Assembly: GCF_017948405.1 (NCBI RefSeq) | Contig: NZ_CP072844.1 | Span: 1,922,001 to 1,986,000 of the forward strand | Source: Psychrosphaera aestuarii | GTDB lineage: Bacteria > Pseudomonadota > Gammaproteobacteria > Enterobacterales > Alteromonadaceae | DNA length: 64,000 nt | Direction of reading: 5' to 3' | Shown: positions 20,474-28,534 of the stretch, piece after piece | Position numbering within the stretch: position 1 is the first letter of the stretch | Layout of the letters: each line of letters starts with the position of its first letter | The notes under the pieces: generated by a model | Told to the model about the DNA's origin: nothing | The model's database searches: none | What the model saw: the letters and a program-made list of their open reading frames with translations, nothing else | Translations under genes and position numbers: made by a program

Positions 20474-20803
20474 CTACTTTTTGCGACTTCGTTTAGCCCA
20501 AATTATTCTAAATCTATTAACAATATACCAAATAAAGCCAATTAAAATACTCGCTTGTGCCGCGACAAATTGCGGCGAGGTATTATCTTCAATGTTGTAA
20601 TACGAAAAACATCCAGCTAAGAACAATAACATTGCAATAAACTGATGGGTTTGTAATGACTGATTGTACTTTATCGAACGAATTTTACTGAGGCTATGGA
20701 TTTTTTCCTCAGTCAAATTGGTCATATCCAATTCACAATGCGGACATACCTTCTGTTTGTCTGAAATTGACTTACCACACTGTGGACATTTAATAATTGC
20801 CAT
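20474..20803 (-). CDS. Zinc-ribbon membrane protein of unknown function
   Basis: 109 residues. The N-terminus carries two CxxC knuckles, CPQCGK and CPHCEL, separated by about a dozen residues, a rubredoxin-like zinc ribbon. Two hydrophobic segments follow (about residues 53-70 and 79-97) and a basic tail RSRKK. It is probably anchored in the inner membrane with the ribbon in the cytoplasm. It heads the small run with yeaC and the DUF349 gene. No function is assigned. Confidence 0.7.
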   Translation of the reverse strand: MAIIKCPQCGKSISDKQKVCPHCELDMTNLTEEKIHSLSKIRSIKYNQSLQTHQFIAMLLFLAGCFSYYNIEDNTSPQFVAAQASILIGFIWYIVNRFRIIWAKRSRKK

Positions 20804-20847
20804 TTTTTAATCCTGTAACTAATAAAACTTTGGTGTATTAAACAAAC

Positions 20848-20877
20848 AAAAGCACCTTAGTTGCCTAAGATGCTTTT
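20848..20877 (-). terminator. Terminator after the AGCS symporter gene
   Basis: 10-bp stem around AGCACCTTAG / CTAAGATGCT with a TTGC loop. The single mispair becomes a G-U wobble on the minus strand. It is followed there by TTTTGTTTG, about 40 bases after the symporter stop. Confidence 0.7.
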
Positions 20878-20915
20878 TCTCGCTTTTTACGTGTTAAGTT
20901 TGACAACCCACGGCA

Positions 20916-22589
20916 TTAACTGTCTTTCTTATGCTCGTCGTTAAACTTAACCCAATAGTCATCTACTGTTTCTTTCATTTCTTTACGTAATAAGAAAATA
21001 CCTAATAAGTTAGGTAAAGTCATTACTACAATCGCTACCGCTGCTAGATTCCAGATCAAAGACGTATCAGCAAACGATGCCCAGAAGAAACCTGCAACAT
21101 ATATCACTCGATATGGCATAACAGAACGAGCACCTAATAAGTAGGTCATGGCTCGGTCACCGTAATATGACCATGCGATTGCTGTAGAAAAAGCAAATAA
21201 TAGTAAACCAATTGTTACTATATATTTACCGGATTCGCCAAAAAATCCTCTAGTAAAGGCTTCGGTCGTTAAAGATGCAGAATGTATCAACGAGTCGCCT
21301 CTAACGATAATTTCTTTATTCTTTAATAAACCATCTACCACGTTTAATTTACCGTTATAAACATGTTCTCCAGGTAACAAGAACACAACATTTTCTGCAA
21401 ATGAACGTGAATTCAAGATAGTGAAACCATCACTAACGGCTTTACCCTCTTTAACGATAATTTCGCCTTGATACGGTTTAACATCTGAACCAAGTTCATT
21501 TAAGTATGCCGATATCGACGTTAAATCAGTGTCATTCTTTTGGCTATATTCGCCTGCCAAAATAAGCATGTCTGAGCGCTGGAAGTCATTTTCATGCTTT
21601 TCGTGCCATGCACCTGAAGATAAAATAACCATGCCGGTTAACGTACAAATAATAATTGTATCAATGAAAGGTTCTAAAATTGAAACCATACCTTCAGATA
21701 CTGGCTCGTCAGCTTTAGCTGCCGCGTGGGCAATCGGCGCAGAACCTTGACCCGCTTCGTTTGAGAACAAACCACGGTTAACACCTTTAGTAAACGCATA
21801 CGCAAATGCGGCGCCAACAAAACCACCGGTAGCAGCAGATCCAGTAAAGGCATCTTGGAATACCGAAATAAACGAAGGACCTACATTTTCAAGGTTATAT
21901 AAAATAACGCTTAGAGCGCCAATTACATAAAGTGTTGCCATGATTGGCACAACACGAGACGTAATATAAGCAATACGTTTAATACCACCTAAAATAACCA
22001 GTGCCAACAAAATAGCTAACACACCACCAGTTAACATGTGGTCAAAACCAAATGAATCATTCATTGACTGAGCGATGTTATTGATTTGAGGCAAACTACC
22101 TGTACCAAATGAGCTTACAACCGTCGCGATAGCAAATAAAACGGCTAACCACTTCATGTTCAAGCGACGATCCATGTAGTACATTGGACCACCAGCCATA
22201 GTGCCATCTTCTGTTTTAACACGGTATTTGTGAGACAAGGTTACTTCAACAAACTTTGTTGTCATACCGAAGAACGCCGTCATCCACATCCAGAATAAAG
22301 CAGCTGGGCCACCAATTGATAATGCTAGTGCAACACCACCAATGTTACCTGTACCTACCGTACCAGATAGTGCTGTAGACAAAGCTTGGAAGTGGTTAGT
22401 ATCACCTTCCGCACCTTTTTTGTCGTATTTTCCGGTCACTACTTTCCAAGCATGCTTGAAGTAACGAATTTGTGGAAACTTAAGATAGATGGTGAAAAAT
22501 ATACCCACGCCTAACAGCACATAAGGAAACCATGGAGAGCTCCCTAAAATGCCATCAAGAAACAAGAGTAAATCGTTAAATGCGTTCAC
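20916..22589 (-). CDS. Sodium:alanine/glycine symporter (AGCS family) with inserted domain
   Basis: 557 residues, about 100 more than common AGCS members. The core signatures are intact: [19 protein letters not shown] near residue 72, [28 protein letters not shown] near 270-287, and [19 protein letters not shown] near 463-481. The extra segment, about residues 329-437, separates two otherwise adjacent membrane helices and is hydrophilic with beta-like stretches. The transporter imports alanine or glycine with sodium at the inner membrane. Downstream is a terminator. The upstream M14 peptidase gene on the same strand has its own terminator. Confidence 0.9.
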   Translation of the reverse strand: MNAFNDLLLFLDGILGSSPWFPYVLLGVGIFFTIYLKFPQIRYFKHAWKVVTGKYDKKGAEGDTNHFQALSTALSGTVGTGNIGGVALALSIGGPAALFWMWMTAFFGMTTKFVEVTLSHKYRVKTEDGTMAGGPMYYMDRRLNMKWLAVLFAIATVVSSFGTGSLPQINNIAQSMNDSFGFDHMLTGGVLAILLALVILGGIKRIAYITSRVVPIMATLYVIGALSVILYNLENVGPSFISVFQDAFTGSAATGGFVGAAFAYAFTKGVNRGLFSNEAGQGSAPIAHAAAKADEPVSEGMVSILEPFIDTIIICTLTGMVILSSGAWHEKHENDFQRSDMLILAGEYSQKNDTDLTSISAYLNELGSDVKPYQGEIIVKEGKAVSDGFTILNSRSFAENVVFLLPGEHVYNGKLNVVDGLLKNKEIIVRGDSLIHSASLTTEAFTRGFFGESGKYIVTIGLLLFAFSTAIAWSYYGDRAMTYLLGARSVMPYRVIYVAGFFWASFADTSLIWNLAAVAIVVMTLPNLLGIFLLRKEMKETVDDYWVKFNDEHKKDS

Positions 22590-22678
22590 TGGTTATTCCT
22601 TTTTAAAGTTATATGAATTTTTATAGTTGTTATTTTTATGTTTTTATCGTTTTACGTTATTACTGCTTTATATCAAAA

Positions 22679-22696
22679 CAGGGCGTTAAAGCCCTG
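22679..22696 (-). terminator. Terminator after the M14 peptidase gene
   Basis: 6-bp GC-rich stem CAGGGC / GCCCTG extended by A-T pairs, loop GTTAAA, 8 bases after the peptidase stop. The minus-strand tail is TTTTGATAT. Confidence 0.65.
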
Positions 22697-22703
22697 ATTT
22701 TAT

Positions 22704-23831
22704 TTATCGTAATTGATCAATCACTGCAAAAATCGCAGTCAAAGCATCTGCACCAAACTTAGCAGAACGAACATCATTCCAGCCATAAATTGCGTCAGGT
22801 GCATCATTATGGTCTTTGAATGGCATTTCTACCGTATAAGACAAGCATTTAAACTGCTCCCCTACCCATGCTGCACCTACTGTAGGATTTGCCTCACCTG
22901 GCTTATCTTTATCGTAGCCATGCACATCCTGAAATTCTGGTGTGGCTGCAGCGTAAGCAGCTTTGAAGCGCTCTTCTAAATCTTTATGACGATCATCGTA
23001 GCTCTTAATTCCTTCACAGCCTGCGACAAAGTTATATGGAATAGCTTCGTCGCCATGAATATCTAAGAATAAATCGACACCTGTTTCTTTCATTTTTTGT
23101 GTAACTAAAAAGACTTCAGGACTTTTCTCCATGCTCGGCTCTAACCATTCTCGGTTCAAGTTGGTACCAACCGCATTTGTTCTGAGGTGGCCTCGCGCTG
23201 AGCCGTCTGGGTTCATGTTTGGTACTACATAAAAAACCGCTTTATCTAATAGCAGACGTGAAGTTGCATCGTCTCCATCAAATAATCGGTCAAGTAACCC
23301 TTCAACATACCATTCGGCCATTGACTCGCCTGGGTGCTGACGCGCCGTTATCCAGATTGACTTTTTGCCTTCTTCAGGGACCCCAATTTGTAGCAACGAC
23401 ATATCGCGCCCGTCAATTGTCTCGCCGAGTGTAATTAATTGGGTATCAGGATTTAATTGAGATTGGTGAATTAAATCTAAATGACGTTCATAAGAATAAG
23501 GAACAAAATAAGCATAAAAAACATTATCAAAGTCAGGAATGTGATTGATAACAAGTTCGCCATTATTGTAATCAGTATTTACTCGAAACCAAGTTTCACG
23601 GTCATAAGAGGCCATTGCTTGATAATTCTGCCACCCTTCTGGATACGCGGCATCTTTGGCATTGGTAATTCGTAGCGTATGTTCTTCACCAGCCGTTGTT
23701 TCTAACTTAAAGTGAAACCATTGATAAAAGTCTGAATTGTGATCATTGTTAATCGACAATTGAATGTTATTTGCATCAGTAATATCAAGAACCTTGATGT
23801 TACCGCTATCGAAGTTACTGGTTATTCTCAT
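22704..23831 (-). CDS. M14 zinc carboxypeptidase, cytosolic (CCP/AGBL-like) subfamily
   Basis: 375 residues. An N-terminal beta-sandwich domain (about 1-120) characteristic of cytosolic carboxypeptidases precedes the peptidase domain. Zinc ligands are His166 and Glu169 (RQHPGES) and His259 (LDIHGDE). The substrate-binding NPDG and NLNREW blocks lie between them, and the catalytic Glu is about 335 (YTVEMPF). There is no signal peptide. Eukaryotic relatives remove glutamates from tubulin; bacterial substrates are unknown. The gene is monocistronic with its own terminator. Confidence 0.88.
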   Translation of the reverse strand: MRITSNFDSGNIKVLDITDANNIQLSINNDHNSDFYQWFHFKLETTAGEEHTLRITNAKDAAYPEGWQNYQAMASYDRETWFRVNTDYNNGELVINHIPDFDNVFYAYFVPYSYERHLDLIHQSQLNPDTQLITLGETIDGRDMSLLQIGVPEEGKKSIWITARQHPGESMAEWYVEGLLDRLFDGDDATSRLLLDKAVFYVVPNMNPDGSARGHLRTNAVGTNLNREWLEPSMEKSPEVFLVTQKMKETGVDLFLDIHGDEAIPYNFVAGCEGIKSYDDRHKDLEERFKAAYAAATPEFQDVHGYDKDKPGEANPTVGAAWVGEQFKCLSYTVEMPFKDHNDAPDAIYGWNDVRSAKFGADALTAIFAVIDQLR

Positions 23832-23923
23832 TATTTGGATCCGTTAACTTTAAAATCCTTCAAAGGTTAACACATAAAAAGTAGCTCTAGCCACTATTTA
23901 TAGTTAGGATCAATGATCTATGT

Positions 23924-24415
23924 TCACAAAGTAAGCGTTCTGGCTTTTATTCCGAGCTCGGAAGAATACCCCATCGACTTTGCATGTACCTTGCCGTTAG
24001 CATCAAGAATATAGTAAGTGGGAAAACCCTTTATTTTATAGTCCGTGGCGGTTTTATCATTTCCCAATAACGTAGTAAAAGTAAGAGATTGTTTTTCGAT
24101 AATATCCACAACTTCTTGTTTGCTGGTATAACTCAACGCTATGCTCACTACGTTGATGTCTTTGCCGTTCTCTTCATAAAAACTCTGTAAATTTGGCATA
24201 CTGACTTTACATACAGAACACCATGGTGCCCAGAAAAATACAATCGTCGGTTTTCCATTAAATATGTTGCTGTTAAATTCCGTGCCCTTTAACGAAGTTA
24301 ATGTATAACCTGGTGCTTTTTCGTCCGATGATAATAAAGGTAACTCTCTTATCCAGCTGATAAGTTGAAATAACAAAAAAAACGCAAGAGCTTGTACAGT
24401 AATGTTCTTTAACAT
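23924..24415 (-). CDS. TlpA-like membrane-anchored thioredoxin-fold protein
   Basis: 163 residues. An N-terminal hydrophobic anchor (about 5-22) is followed by a periplasmic AhpC/TSA-thioredoxin domain. The redox motif is FWAPWCSVCK, with Cys66 and Cys69, and the cis-Pro is in GFPTYYILD. The pattern resembles ScsD and other TlpA proteins that reduce or exchange disulfides in the periplasm. A strong SD (AAGGAG) precedes the ATG. It is divergent from the hydrolase/sigma-factor pair across 139 bases. Confidence 0.85.
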   Translation of the reverse strand: MLKNITVQALAFFLLFQLISWIRELPLLSSDEKAPGYTLTSLKGTEFNSNIFNGKPTIVFFWAPWCSVCKVSMPNLQSFYEENGKDINVVSIALSYTSKQEVVDIIEKQSLTFTTLLGNDKTATDYKIKGFPTYYILDANGKVHAKSMGYSSELGIKARTLTL

Positions 24416-24491
24416 GATACTCCTTTAAAAACAGTTAGAGCGTTTGTGGTGCTTAAAAGACCAAGACCTTTTAAAAAAAATTACAAAACAT

Positions 24492-24516
24492 TGTCACACT
24501 TTTCCGTTTAGTCGTG
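24492..24516 (+). promoter_or_regulatory. Possible ECF-type promoter of the hydrolase/sigma operon
   Basis: TGTCACA at 24492-24498 followed after 14 bases by CGTG at 24513-24516, about 39 bases before the hydrolase ATG. TGTCACA with a CGT-type -10 resembles promoters recognised by some ECF sigma groups, and ECF genes often drive their own promoter. The spacer is short for the group I recall, so this is tentative. Confidence 0.35.
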
Positions 24517-24554
24517 CCTTTATAAGTGAACAGACTACTTACTAGGAAAACATC

Positions 24555-25565
24555 ATGAAAAAAATGACGCTATTAATGGCCGCATTGCTAATAAAATCAC
24601 TTTGTGCAAATGCAGAGCCGAGCTTAACCCAGACACCAGCAGATAATAATAAAAACAACACAACTCAACAGTCAATGCAAACAAAAGAAGGTCTTCCGGC
24701 ATCTTGCATTAACAGTGAAGTAACAGGACAAGGTAAACCCATCATATTAATTCCGGGCTTTTCCAACGATCAAAGAGTATGGAAGGCTCAAACAAAAGCG
24801 CTATCTAAAACACATCAAGTTCATTTAATTTCACTTGCAGGCTATGCGGGACAATCGCCATGTCTGTATAAAAGTGGCTTTTTATCAACTGTCTCTGAGC
24901 AATTGATTGACTACATCGAAAATAACAAGCTTCAAGATGTCACTCTTGTTGGCCATAGCCTTGGGGGGTTACTTTCAATGAAACTGGCAATTGAGAAACC
25001 TAATTTATTTTCGCACATAATCTCTGTTGATGGTCTGCCATTTATAGGCCCAATCTTCACCCGCGACAATAACACTGAGATAAATGACATCGCATTTCAA
25101 GCGAAGCAAATAAAAACAATGTATAAACAAGCTTCCCCTAGCCAAATTGAATTTATGACTCAACAAGGTATGGCTGTTCAAACAAATAGTCTTACCGGAC
25201 AAAAAGAGATTTTAGATATGGCAAAAACGTCTGATTCAGCCACACTAGGGGACAGTATTTTTGACGTGATGAGTACTGACCTTAGACCTGACTTACATAA
25301 AATCACCTCTAAACTATTACTTATTGGAGCCTCGGGCGGCTTCTCGTCTCAAGCCGAACATCAATATATAAAAGCGTTATACCAAGCTCAGTTATTTGAT
25401 AAAGTTGATGCGGAGTTAGTCATGAATACCAACGCCAAACATTTTGTGATGTATGACGATAGTGATTGGCTGACAGACCGAATAATTGACTTCATTTCTG
25501 TAAAAAATAGTAATGTTAATTTTAATAAGTCGAATCATTCAATCATTAGCAAAAAAGGAAATTAG
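24555..25565 (+). CDS. Secreted alpha/beta-hydrolase
   Basis: 336 residues. A signal peptide ends near residue 20 (LCANA), followed by a Gln/Asn/Thr-rich linker to about residue 45. The alpha/beta-hydrolase domain has the oxyanion stretch LIPGFSNDQRVW, the nucleophile elbow GHSLGG at Ser135, and the late catalytic His296 in NAKHFVMYDD. The substrate is unknown; the family includes esterases, lipases and acyl-homoserine lactone hydrolases. It should act in the periplasm or outside. It ends 2 bases before the sigma-factor gene, so the pair is surely one operon. Confidence 0.85.
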   Translation: MKKMTLLMAALLIKSLCANAEPSLTQTPADNNKNNTTQQSMQTKEGLPASCINSEVTGQGKPIILIPGFSNDQRVWKAQTKALSKTHQVHLISLAGYAGQSPCLYKSGFLSTVSEQLIDYIENNKLQDVTLVGHSLGGLLSMKLAIEKPNLFSHIISVDGLPFIGPIFTRDNNTEINDIAFQAKQIKTMYKQASPSQIEFMTQQGMAVQTNSLTGQKEILDMAKTSDSATLGDSIFDVMSTDLRPDLHKITSKLLLIGASGGFSSQAEHQYIKALYQAQLFDKVDAELVMNTNAKHFVMYDDSDWLTDRIIDFISVKNSNVNFNKSNHSIISKKGN

Positions 25566-25567
25566 TA

Positions 25568-26743
25568 ATGGAAAATACCAATCACAACATTATTGCTACT
25601 TCTTTTGAAATGATCACTTATGTTGAAAAAGCGCAACAAGGTCAAACGGCGGCATTTGAAAAATTAATCCATTACTCTCAAAATGCAATTAGCAGTATCG
25701 CCCTTGCTATTACAAAAGATATTCAGGCAAGCGAAGATGTCACTCAACAAACCTACATAAAAGCTTGGCAAGATATTGGCCAGCTTAAAAATCCACAAAG
25801 TTTTTTGCCTTGGATAAGACAAATAACCCGATATGCTGCGTTAAATTATATTCGTTCAAACAAAATTGAAAAGAATAACCAACACCCGAATTACGATGAT
25901 CTACTTAACTTAGTTTGTGACGATAATGATCAACAAGATTTAGCATTAATAAAACAACAACAGTCACAACTTATATGGAACCTATTGGACTTACTGGAGC
26001 CTGATGTTCGTGAAATTGTTCTTTTGTATTATCGAGAACAAAAAAACAGTAGGTCTGTTGCACAATTGCTCGATATTAGCCCTAGCCTTGTCCGTAAAAA
26101 ATTAGAAAGGGCAAGAACGCAACTCAAACCAAAAATTTTAAATAAATACGGTAATGTTGTTTATAGTACTGCACCTGCTGGTATCGCTGCAGTCATTTTA
26201 ACCGTTATTAGCCCAACGTCTTTAGGTCTTTCATCAGGGTTTAGTTTGGCATCTTTAAAAGCCAGTGTATCAACAAACAGTAGCGTAGTGACTTCGTTAG
26301 GAACCAAGGTACTGTCGGCTTTTGCAAGCATACTGCTGCCTTTATTATTGGCATTAGGCGCAAACCACCTGTCCATGGAACAGGTCATAAAGCGAGTTGA
26401 TGATTTAGGCGTGCAACGTGCACTTCGAAAACTCAGATTTCAAACTTCAATATGGATGATTGTCACTGCAATTATTATGGCTTTTGGCTATGGCTTCACC
26501 AATGGTTGGTTGATCCCATCCTTGGGATTCGTTCTTTTTTGGCTTGGTTTATATCGCTCCACATTAACGATTAACCAGCTTACAAATCTAAACGTAACCC
26601 CCACCATCATCAAAATCAGGAGCCTAGAGTTTAATGTAAATGCAATTGGTTGTTACCTTGGACTTTACCTTGGATTGTTTGGTGGCGGTGCTGGACTGGT
26701 TCTGGGCTTACTTAACTCAGGTCGCCTTAGCTCACTGTTGTAG
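25568..26743 (+). CDS. ECF-type RNA polymerase sigma factor fused to a multi-pass membrane domain
   Basis: 391 residues. The sigma-2 region (about 25-97) contains the core-binding helix with SEDVTQQTYIKAW and the -10 recognition block FLPWIRQITRYAALNYIR. The sigma-4 region (about 130-185) ends in the helix-turn-helix SVAQLLDISPSLVRKKLERA. After residue 195 there are about five hydrophobic segments (near 200-218, 245-265, 294-310, 312-330, 355-385). The protein therefore looks tethered to the inner membrane, with the C-terminal part in place of a separate anti-sigma factor. A strong SD (AAGGAA) precedes it. It is co-transcribed with the secreted hydrolase. Confidence 0.85.
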   Translation: MENTNHNIIATSFEMITYVEKAQQGQTAAFEKLIHYSQNAISSIALAITKDIQASEDVTQQTYIKAWQDIGQLKNPQSFLPWIRQITRYAALNYIRSNKIEKNNQHPNYDDLLNLVCDDNDQQDLALIKQQQSQLIWNLLDLLEPDVREIVLLYYREQKNSRSVAQLLDISPSLVRKKLERARTQLKPKILNKYGNVVYSTAPAGIAAVILTVISPTSLGLSSGFSLASLKASVSTNSSVVTSLGTKVLSAFASILLPLLLALGANHLSMEQVIKRVDDLGVQRALRKLRFQTSIWMIVTAIIMAFGYGFTNGWLIPSLGFVLFWLGLYRSTLTINQLTNLNVTPTIIKIRSLEFNVNAIGCYLGLYLGLFGGGAGLVLGLLNSGRLSSLL

Positions 26744-26764
26744 CTACTCAATCAAAACATAGGC

Positions 26765-26793
26765 ATGTTGGGTGTTTATTAACCGCCCAACAT
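26765..26793 (+). terminator. Possible terminator after the sigma-factor gene
   Basis: Stem ATGTTGGG / CCCAACAT, extended by a G-U and a G-C pair, loop TTTATTAAC, 21 bases after the stop. There is no real T-tract (TGATTCTTAAT), so efficiency is uncertain. Confidence 0.4.
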
Positions 26794-26873
26794 TGATTCT
26801 TAATAGTTGAACTCGCATACGCACACAATTGGTTTATACTTTTAATACAAACCCTAATTAAGTATCTATATCT

Positions 26874-28091
26874 ATGCGCTTTTTTGTTTTTTGTTGGCTA
26901 GCTGTACTAACACTCCTAGTTTCGTATTCGTCTTTCGCAACACTTGATGACACTTATAGTGATAATAAACCTGAAGATAAATTTTCATTTTCTGGTTTTG
27001 GTCAGCTTGTTATTGGAAAGCTAAATACCGATAAAGCAAACTATAACGACTATGATGACTCTTTCAGCTTCAAATCAGAGTCGCTACTTGGTTTACAATT
27101 TGATTATAAATTTACTGAACAACTGTCATTATCTTCGCAAGTAATCGCTTATAGCAATTCGAAAAGGAACAGCGGTATTAGCTGGTTAACACTCAATTAT
27201 CAACCAAACAAAAACGTTTTGGTCAAGATTGGAAAACTTAAAGTTCCTTTTTTTAATTACAGTGATATTTCTAATGTCGGGTTTTCGTACCCTTGGATAA
27301 CCTTGCCAGAACAAGTTTATAACGACTACATGTTCGACGAAGTAGATGGTGTCTTTTTTAGATACGACGTACCCGTGAGTATATTTTCGTTCAACCTTGA
27401 AGGCTATTGGGGTTCAAAAAAAGACACCTATTACATCGGGCATGACTTAATTGATATAGATGTCGATGACCTTAAAGGTTTAATCGCGAATATAGGTGCA
27501 AACAATCTCAGTTTCAGAGCCTCGATTCATCAGGCCCATAATAATTCAGGTGACCGCAGAATTCTTGAGTTTTCAAAGCAGCTTCGTCAGTTAGGCTTTA
27601 CCGAGAGTGCTGACTCATTATCATTAAAAGGCGATGTTAACTTTTATCAAGTAAGCATAAATTATGACAATTTAGACTATTTCATTCGTTCCGAATGGTC
27701 AAAAGTATCGCCTAAAGAGATATCGATCCCTACTATAGAATCATCATATTTTACAATTGGCTACAACCAATATCCATTTACCGTTTCACTTACTCGTGGC
27801 GCTTCAAATACCAGTTACTCAGGCCGTGCATTTGATATTCCGCTCGGTGTATCACCAGAACTGGACGCGTTAAATAATCTTTATAACTTTACTTATAACA
27901 GCTTACCCAGGGACACTTTAGATAGTACGAGCCTAGGGATACGCTGGGATTGGCAAACAAATATTGCGATAAAAACAGACGTAACCTGGCTAAAAGGACA
28001 GCCAAATAATAGAAGCTTTTACAACATAATAGATGAGTCGTTTGATCGAAAGTCGACCCTTTTTCAAGTTGCTATTACTTGGGTGTTTTAA
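26874..28091 (+). CDS. Outer-membrane beta-barrel (porin-like) protein
   Basis: 405 residues. The signal peptide ends near residue 23 (SSFA). The mature protein shows alternating amphipathic strands, a typical FSFSGFGQLVIGKL first strand, KIGKLKVPFFNYSD, and ends ITWVF with a terminal Phe, the barrel-assembly signal. No TonB box or plug is present, so it is a porin-type channel, possibly phosphate- or anion-related given its neighbour. It is followed 2 bases later by a small PstS-like gene. Confidence 0.75.
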   Translation: MRFFVFCWLAVLTLLVSYSSFATLDDTYSDNKPEDKFSFSGFGQLVIGKLNTDKANYNDYDDSFSFKSESLLGLQFDYKFTEQLSLSSQVIAYSNSKRNSGISWLTLNYQPNKNVLVKIGKLKVPFFNYSDISNVGFSYPWITLPEQVYNDYMFDEVDGVFFRYDVPVSIFSFNLEGYWGSKKDTYYIGHDLIDIDVDDLKGLIANIGANNLSFRASIHQAHNNSGDRRILEFSKQLRQLGFTESADSLSLKGDVNFYQVSINYDNLDYFIRSEWSKVSPKEISIPTIESSYFTIGYNQYPFTVSLTRGASNTSYSGRAFDIPLGVSPELDALNNLYNFTYNSLPRDTLDSTSLGIRWDWQTNIAIKTDVTWLKGQPNNRSFYNIIDESFDRKSTLFQVAITWVF

Positions 28092-28093
28092 TT

Positions 28094-28534
28094 ATGAGTC
28101 ACTTACGCATAACTAAAACCGTCTTTGGCATCTTTGCGTTATTTAACTCAACCCTACTCTACGCAAATGACATTATATTAGTCACCCATGTCGATACAAA
28201 AATTGAGTCACTAACTCAACGCGAGGTAAAGAACCTTTACATGGGCGCAGCGTTAACTTATGAAGTGACACCACTCGCGTTGTCCCCTAATAACTCTGCA
28301 CGGGTAGTTTTTAATACTAAGGTACTGGGTTTGACTGAGTCTAGAATTCAATCATATTGGGCACAAATGAGATTTACGGGCCGTAAAACGCCTCCACAAA
28401 CTCTCGCATCCGAGATAGATATCATACAAAAACTAACGAGCTCACCTAATAGCATTGGCTACATATCAGCTGATCAAGCTTTACCGGACAACCTTAAAGT
28501 ACTATTTTCGACAAAGAGAAAAAGTACGCGTTAA
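28094..28534 (+). CDS. Small PstS-like periplasmic substrate-binding protein
   Basis: 146 residues from ATG 28094; the longer frame from TTG 28079 overlaps the previous gene and is unlikely. A signal peptide ends near residue 24 (LLYA). The rest matches one lobe of phosphate-ABC-type binding proteins: SLTQREVKNLYMGA, RVVFNTKVLGLTESRIQSYW, and SPNSIGYIS. It is far shorter than true PstS and has no transporter genes beside it, so a sensory or scavenging role with the porin and the adjacent GGDEF-EAL enzyme is possible. Its stop overlaps the convergent stop in a TTAA. Confidence 0.75.
   Translation: MSHLRITKTVFGIFALFNSTLLYANDIILVTHVDTKIESLTQREVKNLYMGAALTYEVTPLALSPNNSARVVFNTKVLGLTESRIQSYWAQMRFTGRKTPPQTLASEIDIIQKLTSSPNSIGYISADQALPDNLKVLFSTKRKSTR

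Noticed and set aside
22590-22703. Glycine riboswitch before the AGCS symporter
   Set aside because: The 114-base gap is AT-rich, lacks the conserved aptamer core and contains the terminator of the upstream peptidase gene.
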